Below are positions 33,055 through 41,309 of a DNA stretch of 64,000 nt, one piece after another (position 1 is the first letter of the stretch; every line of letters starts with the position of its first letter). The DNA is from Cellulomonas dongxiuzhuiae (GTDB lineage Bacteria > Actinomycetota > Actinomycetes > Actinomycetales > Cellulomonadaceae): the NCBI RefSeq assembly GCF_018623035.1, contig NZ_CP076023.1, forward strand, positions 248,001 to 312,000. The letters run 5' to 3'. A program made the translations under genes and the position numbers. The notes under the pieces were generated by a model, which searched no databases, was not told where the DNA came from, and saw only the letters and a program-made list of their open reading frames with translations.

Positions 33055-33813
33055 TCAGGCGGGTCGGCGCGCCTGGACGACGGCGCCGTGCATGCCGTCG
33101 GCCACGTCGTGCGTGAACGTCACGGTCGCGTCGACGAACCCGGCCGCGGCCAGCCCGTCGAGGTACTCGCGGCGCGACAGCGCGCCGGCGATGCACCCGA
33201 CGTACGACCCGCGCTCGGCCCGCTGCTCGGGGGTGAGCCGGTCCTCCGCGACGACGTCGGAGATGCCGAGCCGCCCGCCGGGGACGAGCACGCGGAACGC
33301 CTCGGCGAGGACGGCCGGCTTGTCGGGGGACAAGTTCACCACGCAGTTGGAGATGACGACGTCGACGCTGCCGTCGGGCAGCGGCAGGTCCTCGATCGTG
33401 CCCCGGTGGAACGCGACGTTGGTGGCGCCGGCCTTCGCGGCGTTGGCGCGCGCGAGCTCGAGCATCTCGTCCGTCATGTCGACGCCGTGCGCGAAGCCCG
33501 TCGGCCCGACGCGGCGCGCGGACAGCAGCACGTCGATGCCGCCGCCCGAGCCGAGGTCGAGCACGCGCTCGCCCTCGCGCAGCTCGGCCACCAGCACGGG
33601 GTTGCCGCACCCGAGCGACGCGGCCACCGCCTCGACGGGCAGGGCGTCGGTGTCCGTGGCCGCGTAGAGGCCGGCGCCGAAGCGCTCGTCGATCTCGGGC
33701 GCGTTCGGCCCGCCACAGCTCGCGGTGCTCTCGCCGCCGCAGCAGCCGGCCGTGCTCGCCTGTGTCGCGGCGAGCGCGTAGCGCTCCCGCACCTGGTCCC
33801 GGACGTCCGTCAT
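33055..33813 (-). CDS. arsM: Arsenite S-adenosylmethionine methyltransferase
   Basis: A 252-residue Rossmann methyltransferase. SAM loop [16 protein letters not shown]. Arsenic-binding cysteines are expected at an N-terminal CC pair (Cys24-Cys25, plus Cys33), in [13 protein letters not shown] and in [11 protein letters not shown]; all are present. ArsM methylates As(III) to volatile or further processed species. ATG 33813 has GGAGG 6 nt upstream; the longer frame has no signal. It is divergent from arsR across a 101-nt region holding two operator-like palindromes, so ArsR repression relieved by arsenite is expected. Confidence 0.92.
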   Translation of the reverse strand: MTDVRDQVRERYALAATQASTAGCCGGESTASCGGPNAPEIDERFGAGLYAATDTDALPVEAVAASLGCGNPVLVAELREGERVLDLGSGGGIDVLLSARRVGPTGFAHGVDMTDEMLELARANAAKAGATNVAFHRGTIEDLPLPDGSVDVVISNCVVNLSPDKPAVLAEAFRVLVPGGRLGISDVVAEDRLTPEQRAERGSYVGCIAGALSRREYLDGLAAAGFVDATVTFTHDVADGMHGAVVQARRPA

Positions 33814-33826
33814 GTCGCCTCCACGT

Positions 33827-33842
33827 ATCGAAGTCTGTCGAT
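33827..33842. promoter_or_regulatory. Inverted repeat ATCGA-N6-TCGAT near arsM
   Basis: A perfect 5-bp inverted repeat 14 nt upstream of the arsM start, covering its probable leader or -10. It resembles half of the larger site at 33870-33885 and may be a second ArsR operator. Confidence 0.45.
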
Positions 33843-33869
33843 GTGAACGATGGACCCACCCATCGATCA

Positions 33870-33885
33870 TTGTCAATATCGACAA
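33870..33885. promoter_or_regulatory. ArsR-type operator between arsM and arsR
   Basis: TTGTCAATATCGACAA is an imperfect palindrome (7 of 8 positions symmetric) in an A/T-rich island between the divergent genes, 30 nt before the arsR start. ArsR/SmtB repressors bind such sites of similar size and A/T-rich centre. Confidence 0.65.
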
Positions 33886-33901
33886 CTGACGATGTCCGCG
33901 T

Positions 33902-33907
33902 CAGACT
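33902..33907 (+). promoter_or_regulatory. Possible -10 element (CAGACT) before arsR
   Basis: CAGACT ends 7 nt before ATG 33915; same imperfect motif as at 19815. The adjacent palindrome would overlap its -35 region. Confidence 0.35.
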
Positions 33908-33914
33908 GACCGGC

Positions 33915-34286
33915 ATGACGATCGCCTCCGGGCTCGCCCCGGCCACCGGCGGCACCTGCTGCACCCCGGTCACCGGCGACCCGCTCGGCGCGCAGGCCGC
34001 CGAGGACCTGGCCCGCCCGCTCAAGGCGCTCGCCGACCCGACCCGGCTGCGGCTGCTGTCGATCATCGCGTCGCACGCGGGCGCCGAGGCCTGCGTGTGC
34101 GACCTGACCGAGCCGGTCGGCCTGTCGCAGCCGACCGTGTCCCACCACCTCAAGGTGCTCGCCGAGGCCGGCCTCGTCACACGGGAGAAGCGCGGCGTGT
34201 GGGCGTACTACGCGCTGGTCCCCGGAGCCGTCGCCCGGCTCGCGGAGCACCTGGGCTCCCACCTCGGCCCGGTCCCGCGGCCCTGA
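33915..34286 (+). CDS. arsR: ArsR/SmtB-family arsenic-responsive repressor
   Basis: A 123-residue winged-helix protein: LKALADPTRLRLLSII, recognition helix LSQPTVSHHLKVLAEAGLV, and wing KRGVWAYYALV. Metal-site cysteines are Cys15-Cys16 near the N-terminus and the CVC motif at 60-62 before the DNA-binding helix. A vicinal CC at 15-16 plus a more distal cysteine is the arrangement described for Corynebacterium ArsR. It should release DNA on binding As(III) or Sb(III), inducing arsM and itself. Confidence 0.9.
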   Translation: MTIASGLAPATGGTCCTPVTGDPLGAQAAEDLARPLKALADPTRLRLLSIIASHAGAEACVCDLTEPVGLSQPTVSHHLKVLAEAGLVTREKRGVWAYYALVPGAVARLAEHLGSHLGPVPRP

Positions 34287-34320
34287 TCCCGCGTCCCGAC
34301 CCGGCCGCCCGGGTGGGGCG

Positions 34321-34698
34321 TCAGTCCCGCGGCACGAGCCGCAGGGTCACGTCGACGACCTCCGGCCCGACCACCGCGCCGACGTACGCCGGCCCGAAGC
34401 GGTCGTACTTGGCGTGGTACGCGGCGTCGACGTCGGCGTGCACGTCCGGCGACGGCGCCTCGAGGACGACGTCCTGCTCGACGCCACCCGCGCGCACCCG
34501 AGCGGTGCCCGCGGCCCGCGCGCGGCGGAACCAGCCGTTCTGCGGCCCGTGCGCCGAGCGGACGTAGAGGTCGTCTCCGACCCGCACGCCCCAGATCGTC
34601 ACGTACGGCCGCAGCGTGCCGTCCGGCCGGTACGACGCGAGCTCCAGCTCCTCCGCGCCGCCGATGCGGTCCAGCGCCTCAGGTGCCCAGCTGCCCAT
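34321..34698 (-). CDS. DUF2255 family protein
   Basis: A 125-residue protein with a split-barrel look like F420/FMN-binding proteins: LRPYVTIWGVRVGDDLYVRS, GWFRRARAAGTARVRAGG and AYHAKYDRFGPAYVGAVVGP. DUF2255 proteins show this order and are uncharacterised. ATG 34698 has GGGGAGG about 5 nt upstream. It converges on arsR with a small ACCCGG/CCGGGT hairpin between (34299-34314). No functional link to arsenic is evident. Confidence 0.75.
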   Translation of the reverse strand: MGSWAPEALDRIGGAEELELASYRPDGTLRPYVTIWGVRVGDDLYVRSAHGPQNGWFRRARAAGTARVRAGGVEQDVVLEAPSPDVHADVDAAYHAKYDRFGPAYVGAVVGPEVVDVTLRLVPRD

Positions 34699-34769
34699 GC
34701 GTCCTCCCCGTGTGACGGCGACGGTCCGATCGTGGCCGCGCGTCCGGGCGCGCGCCAGCGGAGCGGGGG

Positions 34770-35786
34770 TCAGGCGGTGCCCGGCCGGGCGCCCGGGTCC
34801 CGGGGGCCACGCCGGCCCGCGTCCTCGTAGCGGCCCGCCAGCCGGGCGCACGCCTCGCGCAGCTCGTCCGGGTCCTCGACGCGCACGTCCGCGTCGAAGC
34901 GCCCCAGCGACGCGGCCAGCGCGACCCACGACCACGACCCGGCGGTGAGCCGGCAGCGCCCGTCGCCGAGGTCCTCGACGACGCCGTCCCCGGCGAACGG
35001 CAGGACGTCGCGGGCCGGCAGGTCCAGGACGACGGTGCCGCGGCACGGCCACCCGTCGGCGGTGGTCGCCCCCCGGAAGCGCGCCGACAGGAGCTGCCGC
35101 ACGTCTCCGCCCGGCAGGTCGCGGGGGGTGAAGCGCGGGCCGTTCGGCGTGCGGGGTGCCATCCGGTCGACGCGGAATACGCGCCAGTCCGCACGGTCGA
35201 GGTCCCACGCGACGACGTACCAGCGTCCGAGCGCCGCGACGAGGTGGTGGGGCTCCGCGCGCCGCGGCGGGCCCCCGTCGGACGCCGCCAGGCCCGTCCC
35301 GCCCGCGTAGTCGAAGCGCAGCACCTCGCGCGCGCGGACGGCGGCCGACACCGCCACGAGCACGTCGGTCGCCGCGACGGGGGCGGACGACGCCACTGCG
35401 GCGGTCTCGAACTGCAGCGCCTGCGCCCGGCGTCGCAGCCGGGGCGGCATGACGCGCCGGATCGTGCCGAGCGCACGCTGGGCGGCCTCGTCGACGTCGG
35501 TGCCCAGCAGGGGCACGGCCTGCAGCGCGACCGCGATCGCCGTGACCTGGTCGTCGTCGAGCAGCAGCGGCGGCAGCTCGGCCCCTGCCTCGAGCCGGTA
35601 CCCGCCGGCCGACCCGCGGTCGGCGTGGACCCGGTACCCCATCGTGCGCAGCCGGTCGACGTCGCGGCGCACGGTGCGCTCGCTGACGCCCAGCCGGTCG
35701 GCGAGCGCCGGGCCGGGCCAGTCGCGCGGCGTCTGCAGGAGCGACAGCAGCCGCAGCAGGCGGGTGGTCGTGGTGCCGGACGTCAT
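34770..35786 (-). CDS. WYL-domain transcriptional regulator (YafY-like)
   Basis: A 338-residue regulator. An N-terminal HTH_11 helix-turn-helix (TTTRLLRLLSLLQTPRDWPG, LADRLGVSERTVRRDVDRLR) is followed by a WYL domain (RFDYAGGT; GRWYVVAWDLDRADWRVFRVDR) and a C-terminal WCX extension. WYL domains sense nucleic-acid-like or small ligands. ATG 35786 has TAGGTT 6 nt upstream and no Shine-Dalgarno. The perfect inverted repeat at 35801-35833 begins 2 nt beyond that -10, so autorepression is likely. The VOC gene on the other side is the usual partner. Confidence 0.88.
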   Translation of the reverse strand: MTSGTTTTRLLRLLSLLQTPRDWPGPALADRLGVSERTVRRDVDRLRTMGYRVHADRGSAGGYRLEAGAELPPLLLDDDQVTAIAVALQAVPLLGTDVDEAAQRALGTIRRVMPPRLRRRAQALQFETAAVASSAPVAATDVLVAVSAAVRAREVLRFDYAGGTGLAASDGGPPRRAEPHHLVAALGRWYVVAWDLDRADWRVFRVDRMAPRTPNGPRFTPRDLPGGDVRQLLSARFRGATTADGWPCRGTVVLDLPARDVLPFAGDGVVEDLGDGRCRLTAGSWSWVALAASLGRFDADVRVEDPDELREACARLAGRYEDAGRRGPRDPGARPGTA

Positions 35787-35792
35787 GCCTCG

Positions 35793-35798
35793 AACCTA
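35793..35798 (-). promoter_or_regulatory. -10 element of a leaderless promoter (TAGGTT) for the WYL regulator
   Basis: On the minus strand TAGGTT ends 6 nt before ATG 35786. It directly abuts the operator-like repeat, which would cover the spacer and -35. Confidence 0.5.
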
Positions 35799-35800
35799 GG

Positions 35801-35833
35801 GGATCATCAGGACCAGAACTGACCTGATGATCC
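35801..35833. promoter_or_regulatory. Probable operator of the WYL regulator
   Basis: GGATCATCAGG and CCTGATGATCC are a perfect 11-bp inverted repeat with an 11-nt spacer that itself contains CAG..CTG in symmetric position. It lies in the divergent region between the regulator and the VOC gene, placed to control both. Confidence 0.7.
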
Positions 35834-35885
35834 GCCAGAGTGCTCCGTGTCGCCGACCCGCGGCGACGCTCACGAGGAGGCCACC

Positions 35886-36308
35886 ATGACCATCAGCACC
35901 ACGACCCACCTCAACTTCCGCGGCCAGGCCCGCGATGCGCTCGAGCTCTACCGGTCGGTGTTCGGGGGCGATCTCACCGCCGTCACGTACGCCCAGGCCG
36001 GCGCCGTGACCGACCCCCTCGAGGCCGACCAGGTCATGTGGGGCCAGGTCGCGTCGGCGGCCGGGTTCCGCGTCATGGCGTACGACGTCCCGTCGCACAC
36101 CGCGTACGAGCCGGGGGTGAACCCGGTCTTCGTCTCCGTGCGCGGGACGGACGCCGACGAGCTGCGCGGCCACTGGGAGAACCTCGCGGTCGGCGCGTCC
36201 GTCCGTGTCCCCCTGGCCCCGGCGGCCTGGTCGCCGCTGTACGGGATGCTCACCGACCGGTTCGGTGTCACGTGGGTCCTCGACCTCGAGGTCCCCTGGT
36301 CGGCGTGA
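35886..36308 (+). CDS. VOC-family protein (PhnB/glyoxalase-like)
   Basis: A 140-residue protein of the PhnB-like vicinal-oxygen-chelate type: THLNFRGQARDALELYRSVFGG at the start and LAPAAWSPLYGMLTDRFGVTWVLD at the end. Such proteins are regularly divergent from YafY/WYL regulators, as here. ATG 35886 has GAGGAGG 6 nt upstream; the longer GTG 35847 has none. The substrate is unknown. Confidence 0.88.
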   Translation: MTISTTTHLNFRGQARDALELYRSVFGGDLTAVTYAQAGAVTDPLEADQVMWGQVASAAGFRVMAYDVPSHTAYEPGVNPVFVSVRGTDADELRGHWENLAVGASVRVPLAPAAWSPLYGMLTDRFGVTWVLDLEVPWSA

Positions 36309-36452
36309 CGCCTGCACGCCGGGGCCGTGCGCCGTCCTTGTCGGCGGTGCGTGCGCGATCGCGCAGACCAATCGTTTCGGGCCGGGACTCCTCCGACGGC
36401 GGTGCCTAGCATCCGAGGGGTTCCGTCACCCGAACGAATGGCTGGTGCGCGC

Positions 36453-37298
36453 ATGAGGACGATCCCCACCCTGGTCACGGCGGCGGCACTCGCCGCGGCC
36501 ACGCTCGCCGTCGCGCCGGTCGCGGCCGCCGGCGGCCCCGGGCACGGCCCCGGCCCGGGTCACGGCGGCGGCCCGGGCCACGGCCCGCGCGGCACCTGCG
36601 CCGGCGTCGAGGCCCTGTTCTGCGAGGACTTCGAGTCCGAGCCGACGGGCGGCGCGTCGAGCCTCGACTGGGGCGTCGACACCCGGCACGGGACGCTGCG
36701 GGTCGAGCGCGCGGGGCGCGCCGGCAAGGTCCTGCGCGTGCACACCGAGGACAACGGGTACGCGTTCCTCGAGGTCGACGACTTCGCCGCCCCCGGCAAC
36801 ACGTTCTACGGGCGCCTGCGCCTCAAGGTCGACGACTTCCCGACCGCTCCGGACTGGGCGCACTTCACGCTCGTGGAGGTCACCGGCTCGGGCAGCGACG
36901 AGGTCGTGCGGCCGCTCGGCGGGCAGTTCGCGCCCACGGTCGGCCCCGACGCGACCTTCTGGGGCATCGGGGCCGACGGCGGGCCGACGGGTGACTGGAC
37001 GAGCTGGCGCGAGTCCGCCCCGACCGTCGAGGACCAGTGGCAGTGCGTCGAGTTCGAGTGGTCCGCCCCGGAGAACCGCGTCGCGCTGTGGTTCGACGGC
37101 GTGCCGCAGCCGGACCTCACGGTGACGGGGGACGAGCACGGCGGCGCCGACGTGCCGTTCGTCCTGCCGACGGCGGACACGGTCCGGATCGGCTGGCAGC
37201 TGTACCAGGGCGGCGCGACGCCCGACCACTTCGACGTCTGGGTCGACGACATCACGCTCGCCTCCGAGCGCGTGGGCTGCGGGGGCGGGGCGAGCTAG
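36453..37298 (+). CDS. Secreted beta-sandwich protein, Cip1-like by appearance
   Basis: A 281-residue secreted protein: signal peptide about 1-26, a glycine/histidine/proline-rich spacer (residues 27-45, GPGHG repeats), then a beta-rich domain starting CAGVEALFCEDFESEP and ending FDVWVDDITLASERVGC. The 'CEDFE' opening and 'W.D.I.L' close recall concanavalin-like jelly-rolls such as Cip1 and polysaccharide-lyase-like proteins. The GPGHG spacer could bind metal. TAGCAT (36407-36412) is a possible -10. ATG 36438 in frame would add five residues. Polysaccharide binding is inferred from the organism's lifestyle. Confidence 0.55.
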   Translation: MRTIPTLVTAAALAAATLAVAPVAAAGGPGHGPGPGHGGGPGHGPRGTCAGVEALFCEDFESEPTGGASSLDWGVDTRHGTLRVERAGRAGKVLRVHTEDNGYAFLEVDDFAAPGNTFYGRLRLKVDDFPTAPDWAHFTLVEVTGSGSDEVVRPLGGQFAPTVGPDATFWGIGADGGPTGDWTSWRESAPTVEDQWQCVEFEWSAPENRVALWFDGVPQPDLTVTGDEHGGADVPFVLPTADTVRIGWQLYQGGATPDHFDVWVDDITLASERVGCGGGAS

Positions 37299-37314
37299 GG
37301 GAGGATGAGCACGG

Positions 37315-37363
37315 ACGCGGGCCCCTGCCTCGACCATCGCTGAGAGGTGGCAGGGGCCCGCGT
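37315..37363. terminator. 15-bp perfect hairpin terminator
   Basis: ACGCGGGCCCCTGCC (37315-37329) pairs exactly with GGCAGGGGCCCGCGT (37349-37363) around a 19-nt loop, 16 nt after the stop of the secreted protein gene. Confidence 0.75.
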
Positions 37364-37435
37364 TCGTCGTGACGGTCCGCCTAATCCTTACGGTGCTGGA
37401 CCGCGGTCACCGCGTGCGTGAAGGTGACCGCCGTC

Positions 37436-38039
37436 ATGGTCGACGCGTCGCGGTTCCCCTCCCGCGTGCCGGCCCGCCTCGCGGCGGTGGCCGGGACGGT
37501 CCTCGCGCTGGGCGCGGGCGGCCACGTCGCGGGTACCGGGACGCTCCCGGACGGGCGCGCGCTCGCGGTGCTGGCGGCGCTGACCGCGGCCGGCGCCGCG
37601 CCCCTCGCGCGACGACCCCTGCGGGTGAGCACGCTGCTGCCGGCCGTGGCCGTGTGGCAGTGGCTCCTGCACCGGGCGTTCGCGGCGGTCGACGCGGTGG
37701 CCGGTGGCGAGCGGCACGTCCACGGCGCTACCGCCTCGATGCCCGTCTCCGGGACGGGGGTCGGCGCCCACGCCACCTCGGTCGCCATGGCGGGGGCGCA
37801 CGTCGTCGCGACCGCGCTGACCGTGACGCTGCTCGTCGCGAGCGAGCGAGCGCGCCGCGCAGCGGGCGCTGGACCGGCTCGCATGGGCCCTGCCCGTGCT
37901 GGCGGGCGCCGCCGTGCTGCCGGTCGTCGGCACGGCGCGACGTCGGCCCGTCCGCCGGCGCCGGCACCGCGCGACGCCCCGGACGCGGACCCTCGGCGCG
38001 CACGGCAGCCGCGCCCCACCCGCGGCGGCCCGCGTCTGA
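37436..38039 (+). pseudogene. Frameshifted small membrane protein next to a PepSY gene
   Basis: From ATG 37436 the frame encodes about 138 residues with membrane segments (LAAVAGTVLALGAGG; LAVLAALTAAGAAPL; VAMAGAHVVATALTVTLLVA) and a His-containing loop (GERHVHGATASM). At 37840-37851 a (GAGC)3 tract intervenes, and the natural continuation (ALDRLAWALPVLAGAAVLPV, then a basic tail ending at the TGA of 38037) lies in another frame. Removing one GAGC unit restores one open frame of about 199 codons. Proteins of this type precede PepSY genes in metal-related operons. It may be a pseudogene, a phase-variable gene or a sequencing error. Confidence 0.6.
37840..37851 (+). repeat. Tetranucleotide tract (GAGC)3 at a frameshift
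   Basis: Three perfect GAGC units. With two units the membrane protein reads through in one frame; with three it is broken. Confidence 0.8.
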
Positions 38040-38186
38040 CCGCACCCTCACCGCGCCGCCCGCGGCCCGTCGTCCGCGTGCGGCGTCCTCGCGCACGCCC
38101 GCACGGGCGTGCCGCGGCCCTGCCTCCGCGCGCCCACGGCGCGCCCGGACGCGACCCCGCGTCCGCCACGTCCGAGAGGGACGACC

Positions 38187-39623
38187 ATGACCTCCACCCC
38201 CACGTCCACCGAGGCCCCGCAGCCGGACGCCCCACCCGACCCGCCCGCACGCGGCTCGCTCTGGTCCGCGCTCCAGCCGGTCCTGCTGCGGCTGCACTTC
38301 TACGCCGGCATCCTCGTGGGCCCGTTCCTGCTGGTCGCCGCGGTGACGGGGCTGCTCTACTCGGTGTCGCCGCAGCTCGAGGCGGTCGTCCACCGCCACG
38401 AGCTGACGGTCGACGACGTCGGTGCGACGCGACTCGACCTCGCCGACCAGGTCGCCGCCGCGCGTGCCGCGCACCCCGAGGGCCAGGTCGTGCAGGTGCA
38501 GCCCGCGGCCACGCCCGACGGGACGACGCGCGTCGTCCTCGCCGCCGCCGACGTCCCCGAGGGCAAGGACCGCACCGTCTTCGTCGACCCGTACACCGCC
38601 GAGGTGCGCGGGTCGCTCGCGACGTACACGGGGTTCCTGCCGGTGCGCTGGACGCTCGACGACCTGCACCGCAACCTGCTGCTCGGCGAGCCCGGCCGCG
38701 TCTACTCCGAGCTCGCGGCGTCGTGGCTGTGGGTCGTCGTGCTGGGGGGAGTGGCGATGTGGGTCGCGCGCTCGGCTCGACGCGGACGGTGGCGCCGGCT
38801 CGTCGTGCCCGAGCGCACGGGGCCCGCGCGGCGGCGCACGCTGTCGTGGCACGGGGTCGTCGGGCTCGTCGTCGCGCTGGGGCTGCTGGTGCTCTCGGCG
38901 ACGGGCATGACGTGGTCGGTGCGCGCCGGTGCGAACGTCGGCGAGCTGCGGACCGCGTGGGGGTGGACCACGACGTACCTCGACACGACGCTGCCCGGTG
39001 CGGCGACCGGCGAGGAGGACCCGCACGCCGAGCACCGCCTCGGCGACGGGACGCCCGACGCCGTGCTCACCGCCGGGATCGGTGTCGACGGCGTCCTCGC
39101 GGTCGCGCGCGAGCAGGGGCTGCGCGACCCGCTGCGCCTGACGCCGCCGGCCGACGCGACGCACGCGTGGGGCGTCGCCGAGCACGGCGGCGGTCTGCCG
39201 TCCCACGCGGACTCGATCGCGGTCGACCCGATGGACGGCGCCGTGGTCTCGCGCGTCGACTTCGCGGACCAGCACCTCGTCGCCAAGCTCGCGCACTGGG
39301 GCATCTACGCGCACATGGGCGAGCTGTTCGGCGTCGCGAACCAGGTCGTCCTCGCCGGGCTGGCGACCGGGCTCATCACGCTGGTCGTCCTGGGGTACCG
39401 AATGTGGTGGCAGCGGCGACCCACGCGCGAGCCCGGCTTCGGCCCGGGGCCGCTGCTGCCGCCCGGTGCGCTGCGCGCCGCGCCGCGAGCGCTCACCGTC
39501 GTGGTGCTGGGCCTGGCGGCGCTGGTCGGCTGGTTCATCCCGCTCTTCGGCGTCCCGCTGCTGGTGTTCCTGCTGGTCGACACGGCCCTCGCCGCCCGTC
39601 ACCGCCGCACCACCCCGGCCTGA
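38187..39623 (+). CDS. PepSY-associated transmembrane protein
   Basis: A 478-residue protein with four main membrane helices (about 45-70, 175-195, 228-250 and 395-465 with two segments) and PepSY-type external domains between them. LRLHFYAGILVGPFLLVAAVTGLLYSV at the first helix and FADQHLVAKLAHWGIYAHMGELFG near the end are the family's HxH-containing helix signatures, as in PiuB/SypL iron-uptake or flavin-reductase-like proteins. ATG 38187 has GAGAGGG upstream. With the preceding broken membrane gene it may serve metal uptake or periplasmic redox. Confidence 0.85.
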   Translation: MTSTPTSTEAPQPDAPPDPPARGSLWSALQPVLLRLHFYAGILVGPFLLVAAVTGLLYSVSPQLEAVVHRHELTVDDVGATRLDLADQVAAARAAHPEGQVVQVQPAATPDGTTRVVLAAADVPEGKDRTVFVDPYTAEVRGSLATYTGFLPVRWTLDDLHRNLLLGEPGRVYSELAASWLWVVVLGGVAMWVARSARRGRWRRLVVPERTGPARRRTLSWHGVVGLVVALGLLVLSATGMTWSVRAGANVGELRTAWGWTTTYLDTTLPGAATGEEDPHAEHRLGDGTPDAVLTAGIGVDGVLAVAREQGLRDPLRLTPPADATHAWGVAEHGGGLPSHADSIAVDPMDGAVVSRVDFADQHLVAKLAHWGIYAHMGELFGVANQVVLAGLATGLITLVVLGYRMWWQRRPTREPGFGPGPLLPPGALRAAPRALTVVVLGLAALVGWFIPLFGVPLLVFLLVDTALAARHRRTTPA

Positions 39624-39632
39624 CGCGGTTGC

Positions 39633-39688
39633 CGAACGCGGACTTCTGCCGCTCTCCAGCACCCGGAGGCGGCAGAGGTCCGCGTTCG
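39633..39688. terminator. 20-bp hairpin between PepSY and ABC exporter genes
   Basis: Arms 39633-39652 and 39669-39688 pair at all 20 positions (one as G-U) around a 16-nt loop, between convergent stops. Confidence 0.8.
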
Positions 39689-39707
39689 ACGGGGGGTGGG
39701 GATGGGG

Positions 39708-41309
39708 TCAGGAGGTGAGGTCGCGGTGGCGGAAGCCGCGGAGGCCGATCGTGACCAGGAGGGCCGTCACGAGGGTGAGCCAGCCGAGGCCGGACCAGTC
39801 GGGTGCGGCCGCTGTCGTGTCGGGGACGTGCCAGAACGGGCTGATGCCCAGCACCCAGTCGTCCAGGCCGAACGTCGGGCCGAGCAGGGTCAGCATGAAC
39901 GACATGACGACCCCCGCCCAGGAGGCGAGGCTCGCGACCGGCCGGGCGCCGACCAGCGCGACGGACAGGGCCACGACCGTCCACACCGCCGGGACGGTCG
40001 CCGTGGCCTGCAGCAGGACCTCCCCGACGCCCAGGCCGACGTCCGCCCGTGACGCGAGGAGTGCGACCAGCGTGCCGGCCAGCAGCACGCACCCCGTGAC
40101 GACGGTCAGGGCGAGGGCCGTGTGGCTCGCGTAGTACCGCGTGCGCGTGATCGCACCGGCGAGCAGCGGCTCGACGCGCTCGGCGAGCTCCTCGGCGCGG
40201 ACCTTGAGCATCACCTGCACGCCCGCGACCGACGCCACGATGCCGACGAGGCTCAGCACCGTGCGGACGAAGGCACCCGTCAGGGCGCCGGGTGTGGACG
40301 CCCCGGACGCCAGGACCTGCTGGACGCCGGCGTTGCCGGACAGGACGTCCGTGATCGACGTCGTGAAGTAGCCGAAGACGACGCCCAGGACCACGAAGGT
40401 GAGGGCCCACGTGATGATCGGTGCTCGGTTGACCCGCACCGCCAGCCGCCACGGGCTGCGCGTCGTGCCCCGGGCCGGGCCCGGGCGCTGCGCGACCGAC
40501 CCCTGGCCGAAGTCCCGGCGCCCCTGCAGCACGAACGCGACCGCGACGAGCACCAGCGTCAGGGCGACCGTCAGCAGGAGCGGCGCCCACCGGTCACCGC
40601 TCGCGGGCCGCGTCTCCAGGGTCCAGCCGAGCGGGTTCACCCAGATCGTCCACGACGGTGCGTCGAGCGACGTGCAGAACCCGCGCAGCGCGTAGAGCGC
40701 GCCGAGCGTCGCCACGGCGAGCGAGCTCGCTGTCCGCGCGTCGGAGCCGAGCTGCGCGGTCACGGCCGCGACGCCGGCCAGCATCCAGCCCGTCGCGGTG
40801 AACGTCGCGCCCAGCAGCAACGACGACTCCCACGCCCCGCCGCACAGCGCCGTGACGACGCCCGACACCACACCGGCGGCGACCGAGCCGCCGAGCGCGA
40901 GCGCGACCCCCGCGAGCAGCCGCGCGGAGCGGCCCATGACGCCGGACGCGAGCAGCTCGGCCTGCCCCGAGTCCTCCTGCGCGCGCGTCGCCCGGGTGAC
41001 CGCGAAGATCGCGCCCAGCGCCACGAGGAACCCGCCGAGGGCGAGGCTGCGCCAGGCGTTGAACCCGTCCACCGTCGTCAGGTCGAACGCGGGCCCGAAG
41101 ACGAGGCCGAGAGCGGGGTTGCCCTCGATGGTCACCGCCAGCAGGCGGCGGTCCGCCAGGTCCGGGAAGACCCACGGGTAGACGATCACCGACGACGCCG
41201 ACAGCAGCGTGACGACGCCGACCCAGGGCGCGAACAGGCGACCGTCGTGGCGGACGGTCGCGCGCAGCAGGGGCCGCACACCGGTCAGCGACGCGGTCGC
41301 GGTGCTCAC
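39708..41309 (-). CDS. ABC-2 type exporter permease (polyketide-antibiotic exporter type)
   Basis: A 533-residue membrane protein with twelve predicted helices in two six-helix halves, the size of the actinobacterial 'ABC transporter permease; polyketide antibiotic exporter' group. Typical stretches are FLVALGAIFAVTRATRAQEDSGQAELL and the second-half equivalent VQVMLKVRAEELAERVEPLLA. GTG 41309 overlaps the ATPase stop by 4 nt, so the two are made together. It works with the adjacent ATPase to export a hydrophobic compound; the natural substrate is unknown. Confidence 0.88.
   Translation of the reverse strand: MSTATASLTGVRPLLRATVRHDGRLFAPWVGVVTLLSASSVIVYPWVFPDLADRRLLAVTIEGNPALGLVFGPAFDLTTVDGFNAWRSLALGGFLVALGAIFAVTRATRAQEDSGQAELLASGVMGRSARLLAGVALALGGSVAAGVVSGVVTALCGGAWESSLLLGATFTATGWMLAGVAAVTAQLGSDARTASSLAVATLGALYALRGFCTSLDAPSWTIWVNPLGWTLETRPASGDRWAPLLLTVALTLVLVAVAFVLQGRRDFGQGSVAQRPGPARGTTRSPWRLAVRVNRAPIITWALTFVVLGVVFGYFTTSITDVLSGNAGVQQVLASGASTPGALTGAFVRTVLSLVGIVASVAGVQVMLKVRAEELAERVEPLLAGAITRTRYYASHTALALTVVTGCVLLAGTLVALLASRADVGLGVGEVLLQATATVPAVWTVVALSVALVGARPVASLASWAGVVMSFMLTLLGPTFGLDDWVLGISPFWHVPDTTAAAPDWSGLGWLTLVTALLVTIGLRGFRHRDLTS

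Noticed and set aside
37369-38190. Alternative 273-codon frame overlapping the broken membrane gene
   Set aside because: The product is arginine/glycine-rich without hydrophobic segments, whereas the split frame gives coherent membrane helices.
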